Below the pieces are notes generated by a model. It saw nothing but the letters and a program-made list of their open reading frames with translations. It had not been told where the DNA came from and ran no database searches. Positions 44,001-55,104 of a stretch of 64,000 nt of DNA are shown piece by piece. A program made the position numbers and the translations under genes. The DNA lies in NCBI RefSeq assembly GCF_002999335.1, contig NW_020312110.1, positions 26,061 to 90,060 of the forward strand. The letters run 5' to 3'. The DNA comes from Cyclospora cayetanensis (taxonomy: Eukaryota; Apicomplexa; Conoidasida; Eucoccidiorida; Eimeriidae). Position 1 is the stretch's first letter. Each line of letters begins with the position of its first letter.

Positions 44001-44672
44001 TGCGCTAACTGCGGTGACAGCAGAGCGTGTCTGTCTCGCGGGGGCATCGCTGTCGACCTCTCGCGAGACCATAAGCCAGATCGAGCAGACGAGCTAGCCA
44101 GGATTCTGGCTGCAGGAGGCCACGTGAAGCAAAGAAGAGTGTTAGGCCGTCTGGCCGTCTCCAGAGCCCTCGGCGATAGGCACTACAAGAACGATTGGGC
44201 AGCCGCTTGCAACGGGTGCAGCAGCAGCGGTAGCGCTAGCTCGAGCAGCAGCAGCAGCAGTAAACAGCTCGTGATCGCCGAACCAGAAGTTCGCGTTCTT
44301 GCACTGAGCTCTGAAGACGAATTTCTTCTTATCGCTTGCGACGGCCTCTTCGATGTCATGTCAAGCCAGGAGGCTATCTCTTTTGTGCGCGGCAAGCTGC
44401 AGGTGGAGCGGCAGGACGGGGGGTGCTGCAGCAGCAGCACTCTGGAAGACGTCGCCAATGCATTGATTGCAGAAGCAATCGACAATCGTCGGACGAGAGA
44501 CAATGTCACATGTGTTATTGTTGACCTCAGGGCTCCTCTGCAGCCTCCGTCAGAACAACAAAAAGTACAGCAGCTACAGCAGGGATCTTTTGGAGTGTCT
44601 ACCGAAGTTTCCACGAGAGACTATCAAGAAGAGGGACCTTTCGGCGCCTTTGACAACAGGCCCAGCAGCTAG
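38048..44672 (+). CDS. Giant PPM/PP2C-family Ser/Thr phosphatase
   Basis: PPM enzymes are Mg/Mn-dependent protein phosphatases. Exon 1 is 38048-38465 (GAGGGAG|GTATGC; the start may lie further upstream) and exon 2 is 38746-44672, joined in phase to read LPPEGVLWLEVRGD. About 1600 residues of Ala/Gln/Ser-rich low-complexity sequence precede the catalytic domain (about 43620-44530). The domain shows ASMEDE (metal Glu/Asp), FYGVYDGHGG, CAAVTVVLMEG, FCANCGDSRAC, DLSRDHKP, RVLGRLAVSRALGDR, LLIACDGLFDVMSSQEA and RDNVTCVIV. The metal-binding Asp residues in DGHGG, ACDG and RDNV are all present, so it should be active. A Ser run inserts after NDWAAACNG. The first about 55 codons of the long open frame (38580-38745) are intron. 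Substrate unknown. Confidence 0.85.
38555..38690. repeat. TGCC/TGTG microsatellite in PP2C intron 1
   Basis: TGCCTGCC repeats grade into TGTATGTA and TGCATGTGTTTATGCC units. It lies between donor 38466 and acceptor 38745 and is read through by chance in one frame. Confidence 0.8.
42178..42300 (+). repeat. 21-bp coding tandem repeat in PP2C gene
   Basis: Five units of GCAGCAGACTCTCTCTCGACA encode AADSLST repeats in the N-terminal disordered region. A second coding repeat of 54 bp at about 39130-39310 encodes Ala/Glu/Phe units (EALAAAEAFAAAEASAAS). Confidence 0.85.
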
Positions 44673-45559
44673 CAATTCCAACTCCAGCAACAGCGGCACC
44701 CCTTGCGCCTTATCCAGACAAGGCGCAGATATATATATATATATATATCTGTATAAGTACCACATTTTTAGGGTCTTTGGCATCTCGCTTTGATTAGGAG
44801 AGAGACCGAGGCCACCGAAAGGGAATGCCAACCACGTATCATCAAACGTTTCAGCTTCTTCTCTAGCCCACATTTAAGGGCACGACTTTTTTGTTCATGC
44901 CTGCCTATATCTTGCTTCCTTGGATATGTTCTCGGATTTCGGTTGCAGTCGGATACTCATATATTCCATCGTAAATGTACGCAAGTGCCACCATAGGAAG
45001 GCGCTCTCTCTACTTCTACATAACGCCACACTGTTCATATGCAGCTGTGATGTGCTGCATCATTCCTCACACCGTCTTAGTGCGCTGCCGCGTGCTGCAA
45101 GCGATGGCGTTCAAGTTGCCTTGTGACTTTCGTAACACACAAAATGGCAATGGCAGCCAGCTATCGCCGCTCTGACGCCATCATCCGTGTAACGCTCATC
45201 AAGGGTCTTCCTAATAAGGCATATTATTGATACGGCGGGCTAAGCTACGCTTACACAATTTGTACTCCACAAGTTACATTTAGTTTTTAGCAAGCAGCAA
45301 AAAATTGATTGCGTAGTTTGGCTGTTCGTATGTCGGAGCTACTGACACATAGTATCGAACACAACAGGCACGCAGTACTCTTGCCGCTTTGAGTTAACGC
45401 TGTATTTGCAGATAATGTGGATGCTAGCAACACGCGCACTACCCGTAGCGTGCTCAGCTACACTATCTCGTTGTATTGGACTAGTTATATTAAACTAAGA
45501 TGAGCGAAGAATCAATTAGCTCCTTTGTCAGTTGATACATCTTTATTGCCGAGTACTAT

Positions 45560-47160
45560 TTGCTCGATGCACGAAGACTTAATGATGTGCGCGAGTGCGC
45601 TCGATGCTATGCGCAACAAGGAACTCTTTGAGAAGTACTCAGTTTCTTCACGCAAAGCTTGTGTCGTGTATGGTGTTTAGGGTCTCCCGACGGATTCTTT
45701 ATCTGGATCGCTAAAGCTGGTAAAAACGCGTGATTCGACATAGCAGTTCCATTCATTCTCTAGCGTTAAGCGCAGTAGTTTGTCATGATCTCTATACTAG
45801 CAGTCTTGTTTTGATTGAGTCATTCCCCAACTCAATGATCTGTTTTTCTTCCATCCGATCTGGGAAAAAAAGCGCCTTGATGGCGGTGGAATCACATGGC
45901 TCCACAACGCCTTCTATGGCGACAAAGGCCGGCTCCAAGCTTATTTGAAAGCCATTAGGACCACAGCTGGTAGCAACAGCAAGATGTTTTGGGGCGATAG
46001 AAGGTTTCGGGATGCGTGGGTGCGCTGATGGCGAACAGGAAAAAGTGACATACGTAAAGATGCCAAGCACTCAGATTTTATGAGCTGTTTGGAGAGGTTC
46101 CTCACTTTTTAGCCCTCGAATAAAACTCCAATACGCCTTGCAGTATTGTAATTTCGAAGAGCAGCCATTCAATGACAACTGTAGTCATACAGAGGAAGGC
46201 GCAATCGTGCAGGAAGTAAAACTGCTTCAGCCTTTCTATCAAGTCGTGGTGCATTAGTTCATGTCAAAATTAGCTCAGCTGCAGGCACCGCGAGAGCTGA
46301 GAAAGCTTACGCAGAGATATCTAGCAGGAGTTCGGTATAGCTAGGAATGTGAAGCATTGTTCTGCAAAAATTACAGCGCGGAGAAGTAGTTGCTTTACCA
46401 GTGGACTATCTCGTGTCTGCCCGAAGTGTTATGCCGATGGTCCGGGGAGAGTTGGCGACTGAGCGATCATTTAAATACCCCACTATTGAGTCTTCTGCAC
46501 ATGCTGAAACGCTCGAGGATTCTCGAGCAAATGAAGGCAACTCCAACATCTTTGGTGTTAAATAAAAACCTAAGGCGGTAAGTGAAAAATAGGGACACCA
46601 CGGCTGTGTCAGTCGTTCCCAGTCTACAGTTTAAATAAGCGGACGAGAAACGCAAGGCGGAAAGAGCCAGCGCCTATGGGCAGCCCCACACAGCGCCCCC
46701 ACATTGCACCTGCTTCTACTGTGAAAAATTGGGTCAGCTTATGTGGAACGGCAAGCACATGCAAAAGCCACATAATTTGAACAATGGGACTGAGCCCAGC
46801 GAGAGCAAAGTGCTTTGCAAGCAAAACAGACGCATCAAAAAACTTCAAGTCCCTCTCACAGCCAGCGGCGCAGTGAAGAGGGCTGCAGAGTATTGATCCA
46901 CAGTTGGGACTCAGATGGGTTAATTTTGCGCTGTTAAAAGCACACAGTAACTGGAGAGACTTGCTATCGGTACTTTAAACAGGGTGTGTGCGTCTTTTGA
47001 TACGCCTTTTTTAATGCAGGGTCTTGGTAGCTCGGCGCAAAAAGTGCGCTAGATGCTAGGTGAAACTAGCTGTGAATGCTTAGAGTGCTTACATCGTGCA
47101 CTCAGGCATGCCCTAACTGCGCCTCTCACCCCTCGGGAACCCTGAAGGGCGCAGGCAAAG
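45560..47160 (+). mobile_element. Degenerate LTR-retroelement-like relic with zinc-knuckle remnant, copy 2
   Basis: Both ends carry the dispersed repeat in the same (minus) orientation: GTGCGCTCGATGCTATGCGC at about 45595 and GTGCGCTAGATGCTAGGTGA at about 47047. That is the layout of two LTRs about 1.4 kb apart. Between them, on the plus strand near 46700-46810, a frame reads CTCFYCEKLGQLMWNGKHMQ. It resembles a retroviral-type CCHC zinc knuckle with the His and last Cys changed. The segment is homologous over about 1.5 kb, inverted, to 35180-36950. No protease, reverse transcriptase or integrase motif was seen, so it is either a non-autonomous element or a remnant. Confidence 0.55.
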
Positions 47161-47289
47161 GGAGGAGGGAGATCTATTGTGAAGCACTCATTAACTTGCG
47201 TTTGAGTATTTTATTGAATCTGAAGTAAAATGTTTTCCTACGGTGGTTTTCGATGGAACGTGACACCTAGGCCCCCTATAAATAGAAAG

Positions 47290-47625
47290 TCATTGAATGA
47301 ATTTCGAGAAGAGCTTCCCCCATTCCCTGTTCTTGCCTCTAGGAGTTTCGATGTGAGGGAAAGGAAGGGAAAAGTCAGGGTGCATGTGTGTAGCTGAACT
47401 TTTGAACACTTGGACCTTTCACAGCTACTTGCACATAGCAACATCCACGAAGCATACAAAAGCACCACACTGGCTCTTGTTGTATTGAGCTATCTCTATT
47501 CTGCAGCAAATGACATATACGAACGGCAGACCGAATGGCCAATTCGGGACTAATTCTTGATTCAATATGACGAACACATCGTGGAAAGAGCTGAAGTGCA
47601 GCTTGGGCCGCTTTATTCCGACCAC
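47290..47625 (+). repeat. Dispersed LTR-like repeat, copy g
   Basis: TTTCACAGCTACTTGCACAT (about 47417), ATGACATATACGAACGGCAG (about 47510) and GAAGTGCAGCTTGGGCCGCT (about 47592) follow the order seen in copy a. It stands alone, head-to-head with the right end of element copy 2. Confidence 0.65.
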
Positions 47626-48494
47626 AGAAGGCCCCTGTAAACGGCGAGATGCTTTAAGAAATATGTCTCGTTCATTCTAACCCCTCAATGACCTCGTGTG
47701 CACAGTTTAATTCCTAGCCAGATTCCTGTGGCGGTGTGGCGTTGAGGTGTAGGGAACAGAAGTTGCGGTCCAACGTGGCAGCCACACCCAGGGGAGAGTA
47801 GGGGGATGAAGTGGTTTTCTCCAGAAGCTTCTCACATGTGTCCCAGGCTGGGGTGCGGCTTGCATATTTACTATGTTACTTCAGCGCAGTCGATATCACG
47901 TTTGGGTGTGCATGGACAGACCGCGGTCTATACTACAATCATAGCTAGCCTTCAAATGTCCGGTACCTAAAACAAAGAGGTAGATACCCCTTTGGTCGCA
48001 CTTGATTTTGAATATACAACAAGCTAAGATGAGCGTCTGGGGCGTCCTTTTTCTCAACCAAACGGAGACATGTGGACGCTGTTTCTCTCAGCATCTTATG
48101 TACCAGGCGATTCCGGCACGGCACGAAGTGCAGGAACTGTCTCGCAACCTACAGCCGTTAGCAGCGTAAGCCTCTTATTATTTATGCGTGATTATGGTGC
48201 TGTTTGATGCAATAGAGAGTTGTTATTGCGGCCGCAGCCAGCTCTGATACTGCTGCTGCTGCTGCTGCTGCTGTTGCAGGTGACCCACGGTCGATCTCCT
48301 GGGGTGTCCATGCTTCCTACCTTCAGTTCTCTGGAGCAGCCTAAATACCATTCTTTTGCTTCGAATGCATTAAAGGCCTTGCTCTAGGCATAGCGGTTGA
48401 CGGCAGCAGCAATATTCTGTCCACCTTTTCAGCGGCAGGAGTGGGAGATCCGGGAGCAGCGCCAGCAGCTGCAATGCAGCAAGACGTGTAGGTG

Positions 48495-51400
48495 ATGGAC
48501 AGTTGTCGGGATCGTCTTGCTTCTGGCAGCGGCCTCTCAGCTGCCGCCAAGGATGGTGCGATCCCACAAAAGGACGGGGAGGCGGAGGAGGAAGTCTCTT
48601 TACCCCTAGGCTTTCCCAAGGTGGCTGTGCGGGCCTACACACAAACGAGCAAGAGCTGCTCTGCCAGCATCCGGAAGTATGAAGGGCCGCTTCTTGGCGA
48701 CTGCAGCGACGATGCCAAACCCGTAGACCAGCCTTACATGGCGCGCAACACAAGTAGCACCAGCAGCAGCAGTACGTGGATCGAAAGACGTTTATCGTAT
48801 GGCACCAAAGGCAGTACTCAGGGGGTAGCTCTCCGTGCTGCCTCTTTCGGGGGAGATTCGGGACGCCCTCCGCAAGCTTCTCCGTCAGAGTTTCACCCTG
48901 CATCCTCGCGACAGCAGGTGCCGGCATCCGCCCGATTGCAGCCACGAAAAAGTACTTGCGTATCTCCCGATTGCATAGAGCAGCCAGATAGAAACACTCT
49001 CCAGCCACACTGCACGAAGCCGCACTGCGTGGTCTGCGGCGTGTTTTCTCCTAAAGAAGGTCCCCACATCCCGTACCTGCAGCAGCAGCTGCATCCGGAC
49101 GGCAGCTTCGCAAAGATTCCCCATGATTCTCTCTGCGCTTCCTCCCCCTCGCCGGAAAATGCAACCCTCGGAGTGCCAGCAGCATTGCTGCCACCCCTAG
49201 AGGAAGACAATCCGAATGCTAAGGAGCAGGACGTGGAAGCAGAATGCTGTGGCGCCCCCCAGTCGGTGATGCTCGCGATGATGCTTTTCGTCTCCCTACA
49301 AATCGTTTTCAATGTAGACAATGGAATCGTTCCAGCAGTGCTGCCTCAGCTGTGGGAAGAGTATCATATTGCGGATTCACAACAAGGTGCGAGGACCTTT
49401 TGTCTTGAGCCAGGTTTTTAAGGGAGTTCAGAGTTCTGCCGCTCGGCCCGCGGTGATCCTCTCACTCTTCCTTTAGACCGATGCTAAAAGCTTTTCCATA
49501 TGTACATATATGTATACATCTACATATGTATATATATATCAATGTATATGTATTTACATGTATACACACATAGGCACAACTACTACGCCCAGATGTGCTG
49601 TGTCTTTCTTCGTTTTCTTGTGCGGCCGGAGCCCTTTGCCCCCTTCTCTTTTGCCAGTCCATCTGTGCCTGTCCTGTCTGCCGCTGTCTCCTGCGTTCCT
49701 TCCTGTTTTTTGCACCTCCCAGCCATCACATGTACCTGCTTTCACTATTTGTGTGTATCTGAGCGGCGGTTAGCTCTCGCTGTATGCCTTCCTTTCTCGC
49801 CGTTCTCGGCAGGCCTTCAGTTTCCTTCTTTTCGCAGTGACACAGCCTCCTTCCCTCCCTCTGATGCCGCCCCCGACCTGTGCGTCTGCCTTGCACGCCA
49901 TCTTGTAGACGCGCTGTGTCTGTCTGGTGCACGACTTCATGCACCTGTGTTGCCGCCACAGTCCGTGTGCGTCTTTCCGCCGCTTTTTTTTGTCCGCCCT
50001 TGGCATGCAGGCCTCTTAGGAGCATTGCCGTACGTTGGCACGGCCCTCATGTCGCCCCTCAACTCCCGACTCCTCAACGCTCTGCTCCCCAAGTGTTTCC
50101 TCTGCATCTGTCTCTGCTGCAACACAGCAGCCTGCTGCCTCTTCGCTATGGCTCCGGGAGGCCCTTGGCTGCTGACTGCGCGGCTCCTGGTAGGGGCCAC
50201 CCAGGCACCCTTCTTCATCTATGCACCCGTCTGGATCGATGCCTTCGCTCCTCAGCAGCAGCTCACCTTATGGCTAGGCTTCTTGCAGGGGGCCGTTGTG
50301 CTCGGCATTATGGTAAGCAGCAGACGCCCCTCACGTATACAGACCAGGGCCACCTAAAAAAAGGAGGCAACATGCTCATAAAAGACGCCTAAACAGCTCT
50401 AAGGGCCAAAAGCGAAGTCTGCTAAGGCATGCACCGCTAGATGCACGCACGTCATAGGTAGAGCGAGATGGACAGAGCGGCGCAACTAAGAGGGAGCTCC
50501 ATAAATACTGTAACGCGCACTTTGTGGGTGCTTATTTTGATACTGCAGCTGGGATATTTGGCTGCCGGTTTTCTTCGTAGCCAGGGGAAAGACTGGCGCA
50601 TTGCAGTGTACGGGCAACTCGTTCTGCTGTTGTTGTTGCTGCTGCTGCTCTCCTTCGTGCCGCCCAAGCTCCTCGATACTGCAGCACAACACGAAAAGCA
50701 GCGGGTTCGGCTGGAGCAACAAAAGCAGCAGCAGCCAGCGCAAGAGAAACACGAGGAAGACGATGAACAAGAGGCACGAGGAGGAGGGAAAGAGCAATCC
50801 TCCGCAGGGCTCTGCTCGCATCACGAGGAGGACGCAGAGGCGGAGCGGCAGCAACAGCATCCTCAGGAAGTCGAAGAAGGAGCCGAAGAGACCCCAACAA
50901 AAGAGAGGCTGCCTTCTTGCACTATTCCGCTGGCGTGCATGCCTCGCGGATTAGAACCACTGACCGTTGTGGACAGTGGAGGAAGGATAAATCCTGCACC
51001 TCCTGCTACGAGGCTAGCAGCAGCCAAGGGCGGCTCATTTTCCAGCCAAACTCCGAAAGGCTGCCTGTGCACCGTTGCTGTCGGGACGGATGGCAGCCCT
51101 AGCACAATCCAACACACACAACCCCCCCATCAGCACTTCGTTTCAAGTAGCACCCCTTCCAATCTAATGAGCAAGAGCTTTCTGGGGAACAGTTTGGTGT
51201 ATCCGCTGATGCCTTCGCTCACAACGTACGCCCTCAGAGGACCCTCCGAAAAACCCCCGGCTTCTGGAGTGCTGCCCAAGGCGACAGCCTCTGAGGGTGG
51301 CCAAAGCAGCAACAGCTGCTGCAGCTGCAGCAGTGGCAGCTGCAGCAGTGGCAGCTGCAGCAGCACCACGCCACCGGAAAACAGCAGACGAAGGCTGCAG

Positions 51401-53754
51401 AGGCACTTCAGTGCACCCCCAAAGACCTTCGCCACCGCTGCAAGTCTTCCACCCGAAGTGCCTTCGAGAGTTTGTCGGACATGCAGTGTGCTCCAAGAAC
51501 CCCAGAGAGTTGCCCAAACACCCACTGTAGGCTCCACCCCACAGCTACCGAAGCAGGAGGCAGAACGGCAGCACTGGCAGAAGCCAGCGGGGCGGAGTGC
51601 TTCGCTCTATACACGGATGCTGGAGGAAAGGAGGCTTGTTGTTGCCCAGCAGACGCCGGCAAGTGCAGCTGGGCCCGTAGGTGCAAGCAGCGCCGCAAAG
51701 AGTTTCTGCCACCGCTGTTCAGCGAGTCCATCACATGCCTCCCCTCTGGCCCCAGCAGTCTCGCAACGCCAACATCAAGAGCCGAACGCACACCAGCGGA
51801 CCGGCTGCAGCGTCCCTCTCTCTCAGCCGTTGACTGTGCTTGAGGCAGAAGCTTTTGCTGTAGCGCCAGCAGCAGCCTATGCGCCTTCTGGAGATGCTGC
51901 CCATGCGGAAAGTTGCTCCCCCTTTGCCCGACCAAAAAGCCTTCTAGATATGCCACAATCTCCCCAAAGGCGCCATTGCCCGGCTAATGCAACAGGATTT
52001 GTAGCATACACAGCAGCACTAGCAGCAAAAACAACGCGCTTCTCGCTTGTGACCTTGCCAGAAAACCAGTGGCAGCAGGAGCCAGCGCAGCACCACCAAC
52101 ACCACTGCCATCAGCAGCACTGCTATGTACAGTCTATGCCCCATTCAGATACCCGAAATTCACTCCATGAGTCCCAAAACGTCGTCCTGGTGGAGAAAGC
52201 GTCCAGCAACAGCGGCTCGCTTGGCGGTTCCTTACGACCCCCCCGAAACTCGAGCAGCGGCGATTGCGATGAGCACCGCAGCAGCTGTGCTAAGAAGGGG
52301 GAGGCCCTCCAGAAATGGCTCTTCTTTCACGCCAAAGTGCTCGTGCGTAAGGCAGCGCTTGGAGTTGAACTGCTTCAGTACGTCTCAGCACGTGCACTTG
52401 CTTCCAGACTGCTTTGGTACTGCTGTGACGTTTGCACAGCGGAAACCCCAGCAGCCACAGTTGAGACTTTTGCAGGTGCTGGTGCTGCTGCTGCCGCCAA
52501 CAAGCTGTGGTAGCTGAGGCACGGGTGGCAAAACTTTTAAAAGGGCTAGGGAGCCAGCAGCAGCCAGCAGTCGTGCTGCTGTCGCTGGTGCTGGTGCTGC
52601 AGGAATCCCCTTTACGGGCTAATGGTTGCGGGCCTATGCTCCTTATTTCTTGAAGTTACGGCTATCCAGTTCTGGTCGACGAAGTACTTTGAGCAAGTGT
52701 TACACGTCAGTCAACCTTGCTGCCATTGATGCTGCCATTGCTGCCTCTATATTAGGCCTGCTTTGCGCCACGCTTGACCTTACTGCTGTAGCCGTCACCC
52801 TTGCTGCGGCGCTCTCTGTGTCCGTTGCATTCGTTTCCTGCAGGTCCCAACAGCCACTGTTTTGCTGTGTTTTTCGCTGACTGCTGTAACAGCTCCCCTT
52901 CTAGGGATCCTGCTCGGCGGCCTCTTGGTCGATTTGGCGGGAGGCTATAGAGAGGGTTCTCGTCCATTCTTCTCGCTGTTGCTGTTGTCTGCTCTTGCTG
53001 CTGGGTGTGTGCTGTGTGGCGCGGTGGCAGCAGCAACCAGGTCGTTTGCTGCAGCGCTTACCGCAATATGGCTAATCCTTTTCTTAGGGGGAGGCATTCT
53101 CCCTCCGGCAACGGGCCTCGTTCTAGCGTGCGTTCCTCCGGAGAGGAGGACCGATGCATCCGGCTTCGCGATCTTCGTGTATACTGTTTTTGGATATATG
53201 CTGGGCTCCTTCTTGCCCGGTGTTCTCAACGACCTTTTAGGCCTCGCGGCAGGCATGCGGGTCAGCTCGATCACGGAGTCAATAGCGCCACGGTTGCAGT
53301 TTTTCCGCTCTTGCCGCAAAACCCCCTAGTGCCCTGCCGGCACTGCGAAGGCTCTAGCTGTCGGGGCGGCATGGACCGCCTCCTTAGGCTGCTGATCTGC
53401 TGTGCTGCCTCAGATCTCCTTGCTTTGGTCTGTATTCGGTTTCTTCACTTTCGTGGCGGCCACGGTTTTTACTTGGAGGCAACAGAGTGCCTTCCTCGAG
53501 GGGCCCCTGGAGAGGCCCGCGGAGGGGCCCTCAGAGGATATTGCGGAGGAAGCGGCGGAGAACCCGCCACCGACTTCCTGAGTCAAACTTTGAAGGCGAG
53601 CGCCCTCTGCAGGCGGAGGGACTTTTCTCGTGAGGCCGTTTTTCACGCAATTTTCACACAAGGCCGAAGCCCCACGGGGCCCTTCGCAGGGGAACCCCTG
53701 GAGGGTTATTACCCGTCATGGCCTTGTGCAGGGATGCGTGTACAGTGTAAGTAA
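48495..53754 (+). CDS. MFS transporter (spinster-like) with very large cytosolic loop
   Basis: This is a polytopic plasma- or organelle-membrane transporter; substrate unknown. Exon 1, 48495-49386 (the ATG follows an in-frame GTG), has a long hydrophilic N terminus, then TM1 (MLAMMLFVSLQIVFNVDNGI). Exon 2, 50011-50312, joins to read SQQGLLGALPYVGTALMSPL, LLVGATQAPFFIYAPVWIDA and FAPQQQLTLWLGFLQGAVVL, which is typical of protist spinster-like MFS proteins. Exon 3, from 50549 to about 52391, starts LGYLAAGFL, DWRIAVYGQL and TM6, followed by about 530 residues of Gln/Ser-rich loop. Exon 4, 52656-52705, gives TAIQFWSTKYFEQVLH. Exon 5, 52844-53260, gives TM8-TM11 (LLGILLGGLLVDLAGGYREG; YTVFGYMLGSFLPGVLNDLL). 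The last exon (about 53300-53754) supplies TM12 and a tail; its 5' boundary is uncertain. Intron 1 contains a TA/ACAT microsatellite (49495-49575). Confidence 0.8.
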
Positions 53755-53799
53755 ATATCGCTAAAAGCCGCTACATGCTTAGCCTACGCACCCGCCAAC

Positions 53800-55007
53800 A
53801 CCGATAGAATGAGGAAGCGGTAGCTGTAGAGACTGCAGCGAAGGATGCCTGCAGAACCTGGGAGGGCCTTTGCGCCCGAGCACTTTTAGGGGTGTTCTTA
53901 GGAATAAGGAGCGAGAAGGCAGCCTCTAACGCCTTGGAAAGCAAGCGTATAAGGCCAACACAAAGGCCGAAGGCGCTAGCGCACAGGCCCTTAGCTGCTG
54001 GAACCACGCAGACCTATTATTGCTAGCAAGCCCTATTACTGTGGCGGCGGCTACGGCGGCTACGGCAGGTGCGGCTGCGTATTCTGTCAGTGCATACAGC
54101 CGCGCTTTCGCCCAGTGCAGCAGAGATTCTCAGTGCAGAGACACTGGAGAGAGTAGACCGTGGAGTTGACTCATGCTGCTTGTGGTGGCCAACTGGGATG
54201 GCCCGTCCTGCTATAAAGGCACTAAAAAGGTCCCTAAAGCTGCAAAGTTAAAAGAATCTTGGGCGATTTTCGTTCCTTCCTACCGCAAGTGCTGTGAATC
54301 CTTAGATGCCCATGCCCGATCTCCTGTCCGACCGGCGCGCGTCCAGTGACTCAATGCACTCCCCCGTGCTGTCTGCGCCCGTGTCTGCGGTGCCCTGGAA
54401 AAGATCTCTGAAATTGAATTCGAGCTTTTAAAAGGCAGTCGCAAGGACTACCAACTTCATCAGACTTGCGAGCAAATCACGAAACAGCGCAAGGGGCCCC
54501 CCATCAGGGGCCCGAGGACGTTCGGTGAGCCCTAGCCGCCTGCAAAGTCTCCGCTGCCAACAGCCCTCTGTAGGCTTCCGAAGGTTTTTTTCCTCAGATC
54601 CCAAAAGAATACCCTCAGTTAGGCCCGAGATACACTTGGTCGCTCAGGCGCGACACACTGGCAAGCCTGAGCCAGCGTACGGGAGGCCTCACATCAGTCG
54701 GCGGCAGCTGCATCGCCGGCAGCGGCGGCGGCAGCAGTGGATGCAAGCGGAGTGGATTCTTGGAGGAACAAATCTGCGTCGTAGAAGACACCTCCTTCCT
54801 GCAGGAAGCACAGCAGCACTCTTGTCGTTGTGCTTCTCGCGAGCACGCCCGCCCGCTGACAGTCTGCCACCCTGCAGCTTGCGGCGACTCCAAAGCTTCT
54901 TCAGGCGAAAAAGCATCCAGGGCCCCGAGGCGGCCTCGTTGCCAATGCGCTTCACCTACGAGGCAGCCGCACAGAGCGGAGGGACGTGGCTTGCAGTAAT
55001 TCCATAG
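53800..55007 (+). CDS. Unrecognised gene, several small exons
   Basis: A well-supported join is the exon ending with the donor TTCG|GTGAGC (54524) to the exon 54598-55007 (after TCCTCAG). It reads PIRGPRTFDPKRIPSVRPEI and continues in phase to a stop. The upstream exon part contains ISEIEFELLKGSRKDYQLHQ. Earlier plus-strand pieces with coding-like composition are near 53830-54010 (TAAKDACRTWEGLCARALLG), 54040-54160, and 54250-54346 (AKLKESWAIFVPSYRKCCES). Their joins are unresolved, and a stop at 54347-54349 lies in frame between the last two. The protein is basic and helical with an Arg/Gln-rich C-terminal half. No family recognised. It ends 97 bases before the next start codon. Confidence 0.45.
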
Positions 55008-55104
55008 CAGCAGCCAGCGGCGAGCAGAATCGATTCAAACTTGGATGGCCCCAGCAACAGCAGAGCGCAGGGAGGCAGGGACCGTCGAGGTTCCTGCCTC
55101 CCCA

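Larger units (their letters stand above)
44673..48494. other. Gene-poor repeat island, right part
   Basis: Between the phosphatase stop and the transporter start there is a TA run at 44730-44750, the degenerate element copy 2 (45560-47160), a further solo repeat (47290-47625) and a CTG run at 48250-48276. No supported gene. Confidence 0.6.

Noticed and set aside
54347..54349. Selenocysteine reading of the in-frame TGA
   Set aside because: No SECIS-like structure was seen and an acceptor downstream can remove the stop; a splice or mutation is simpler.
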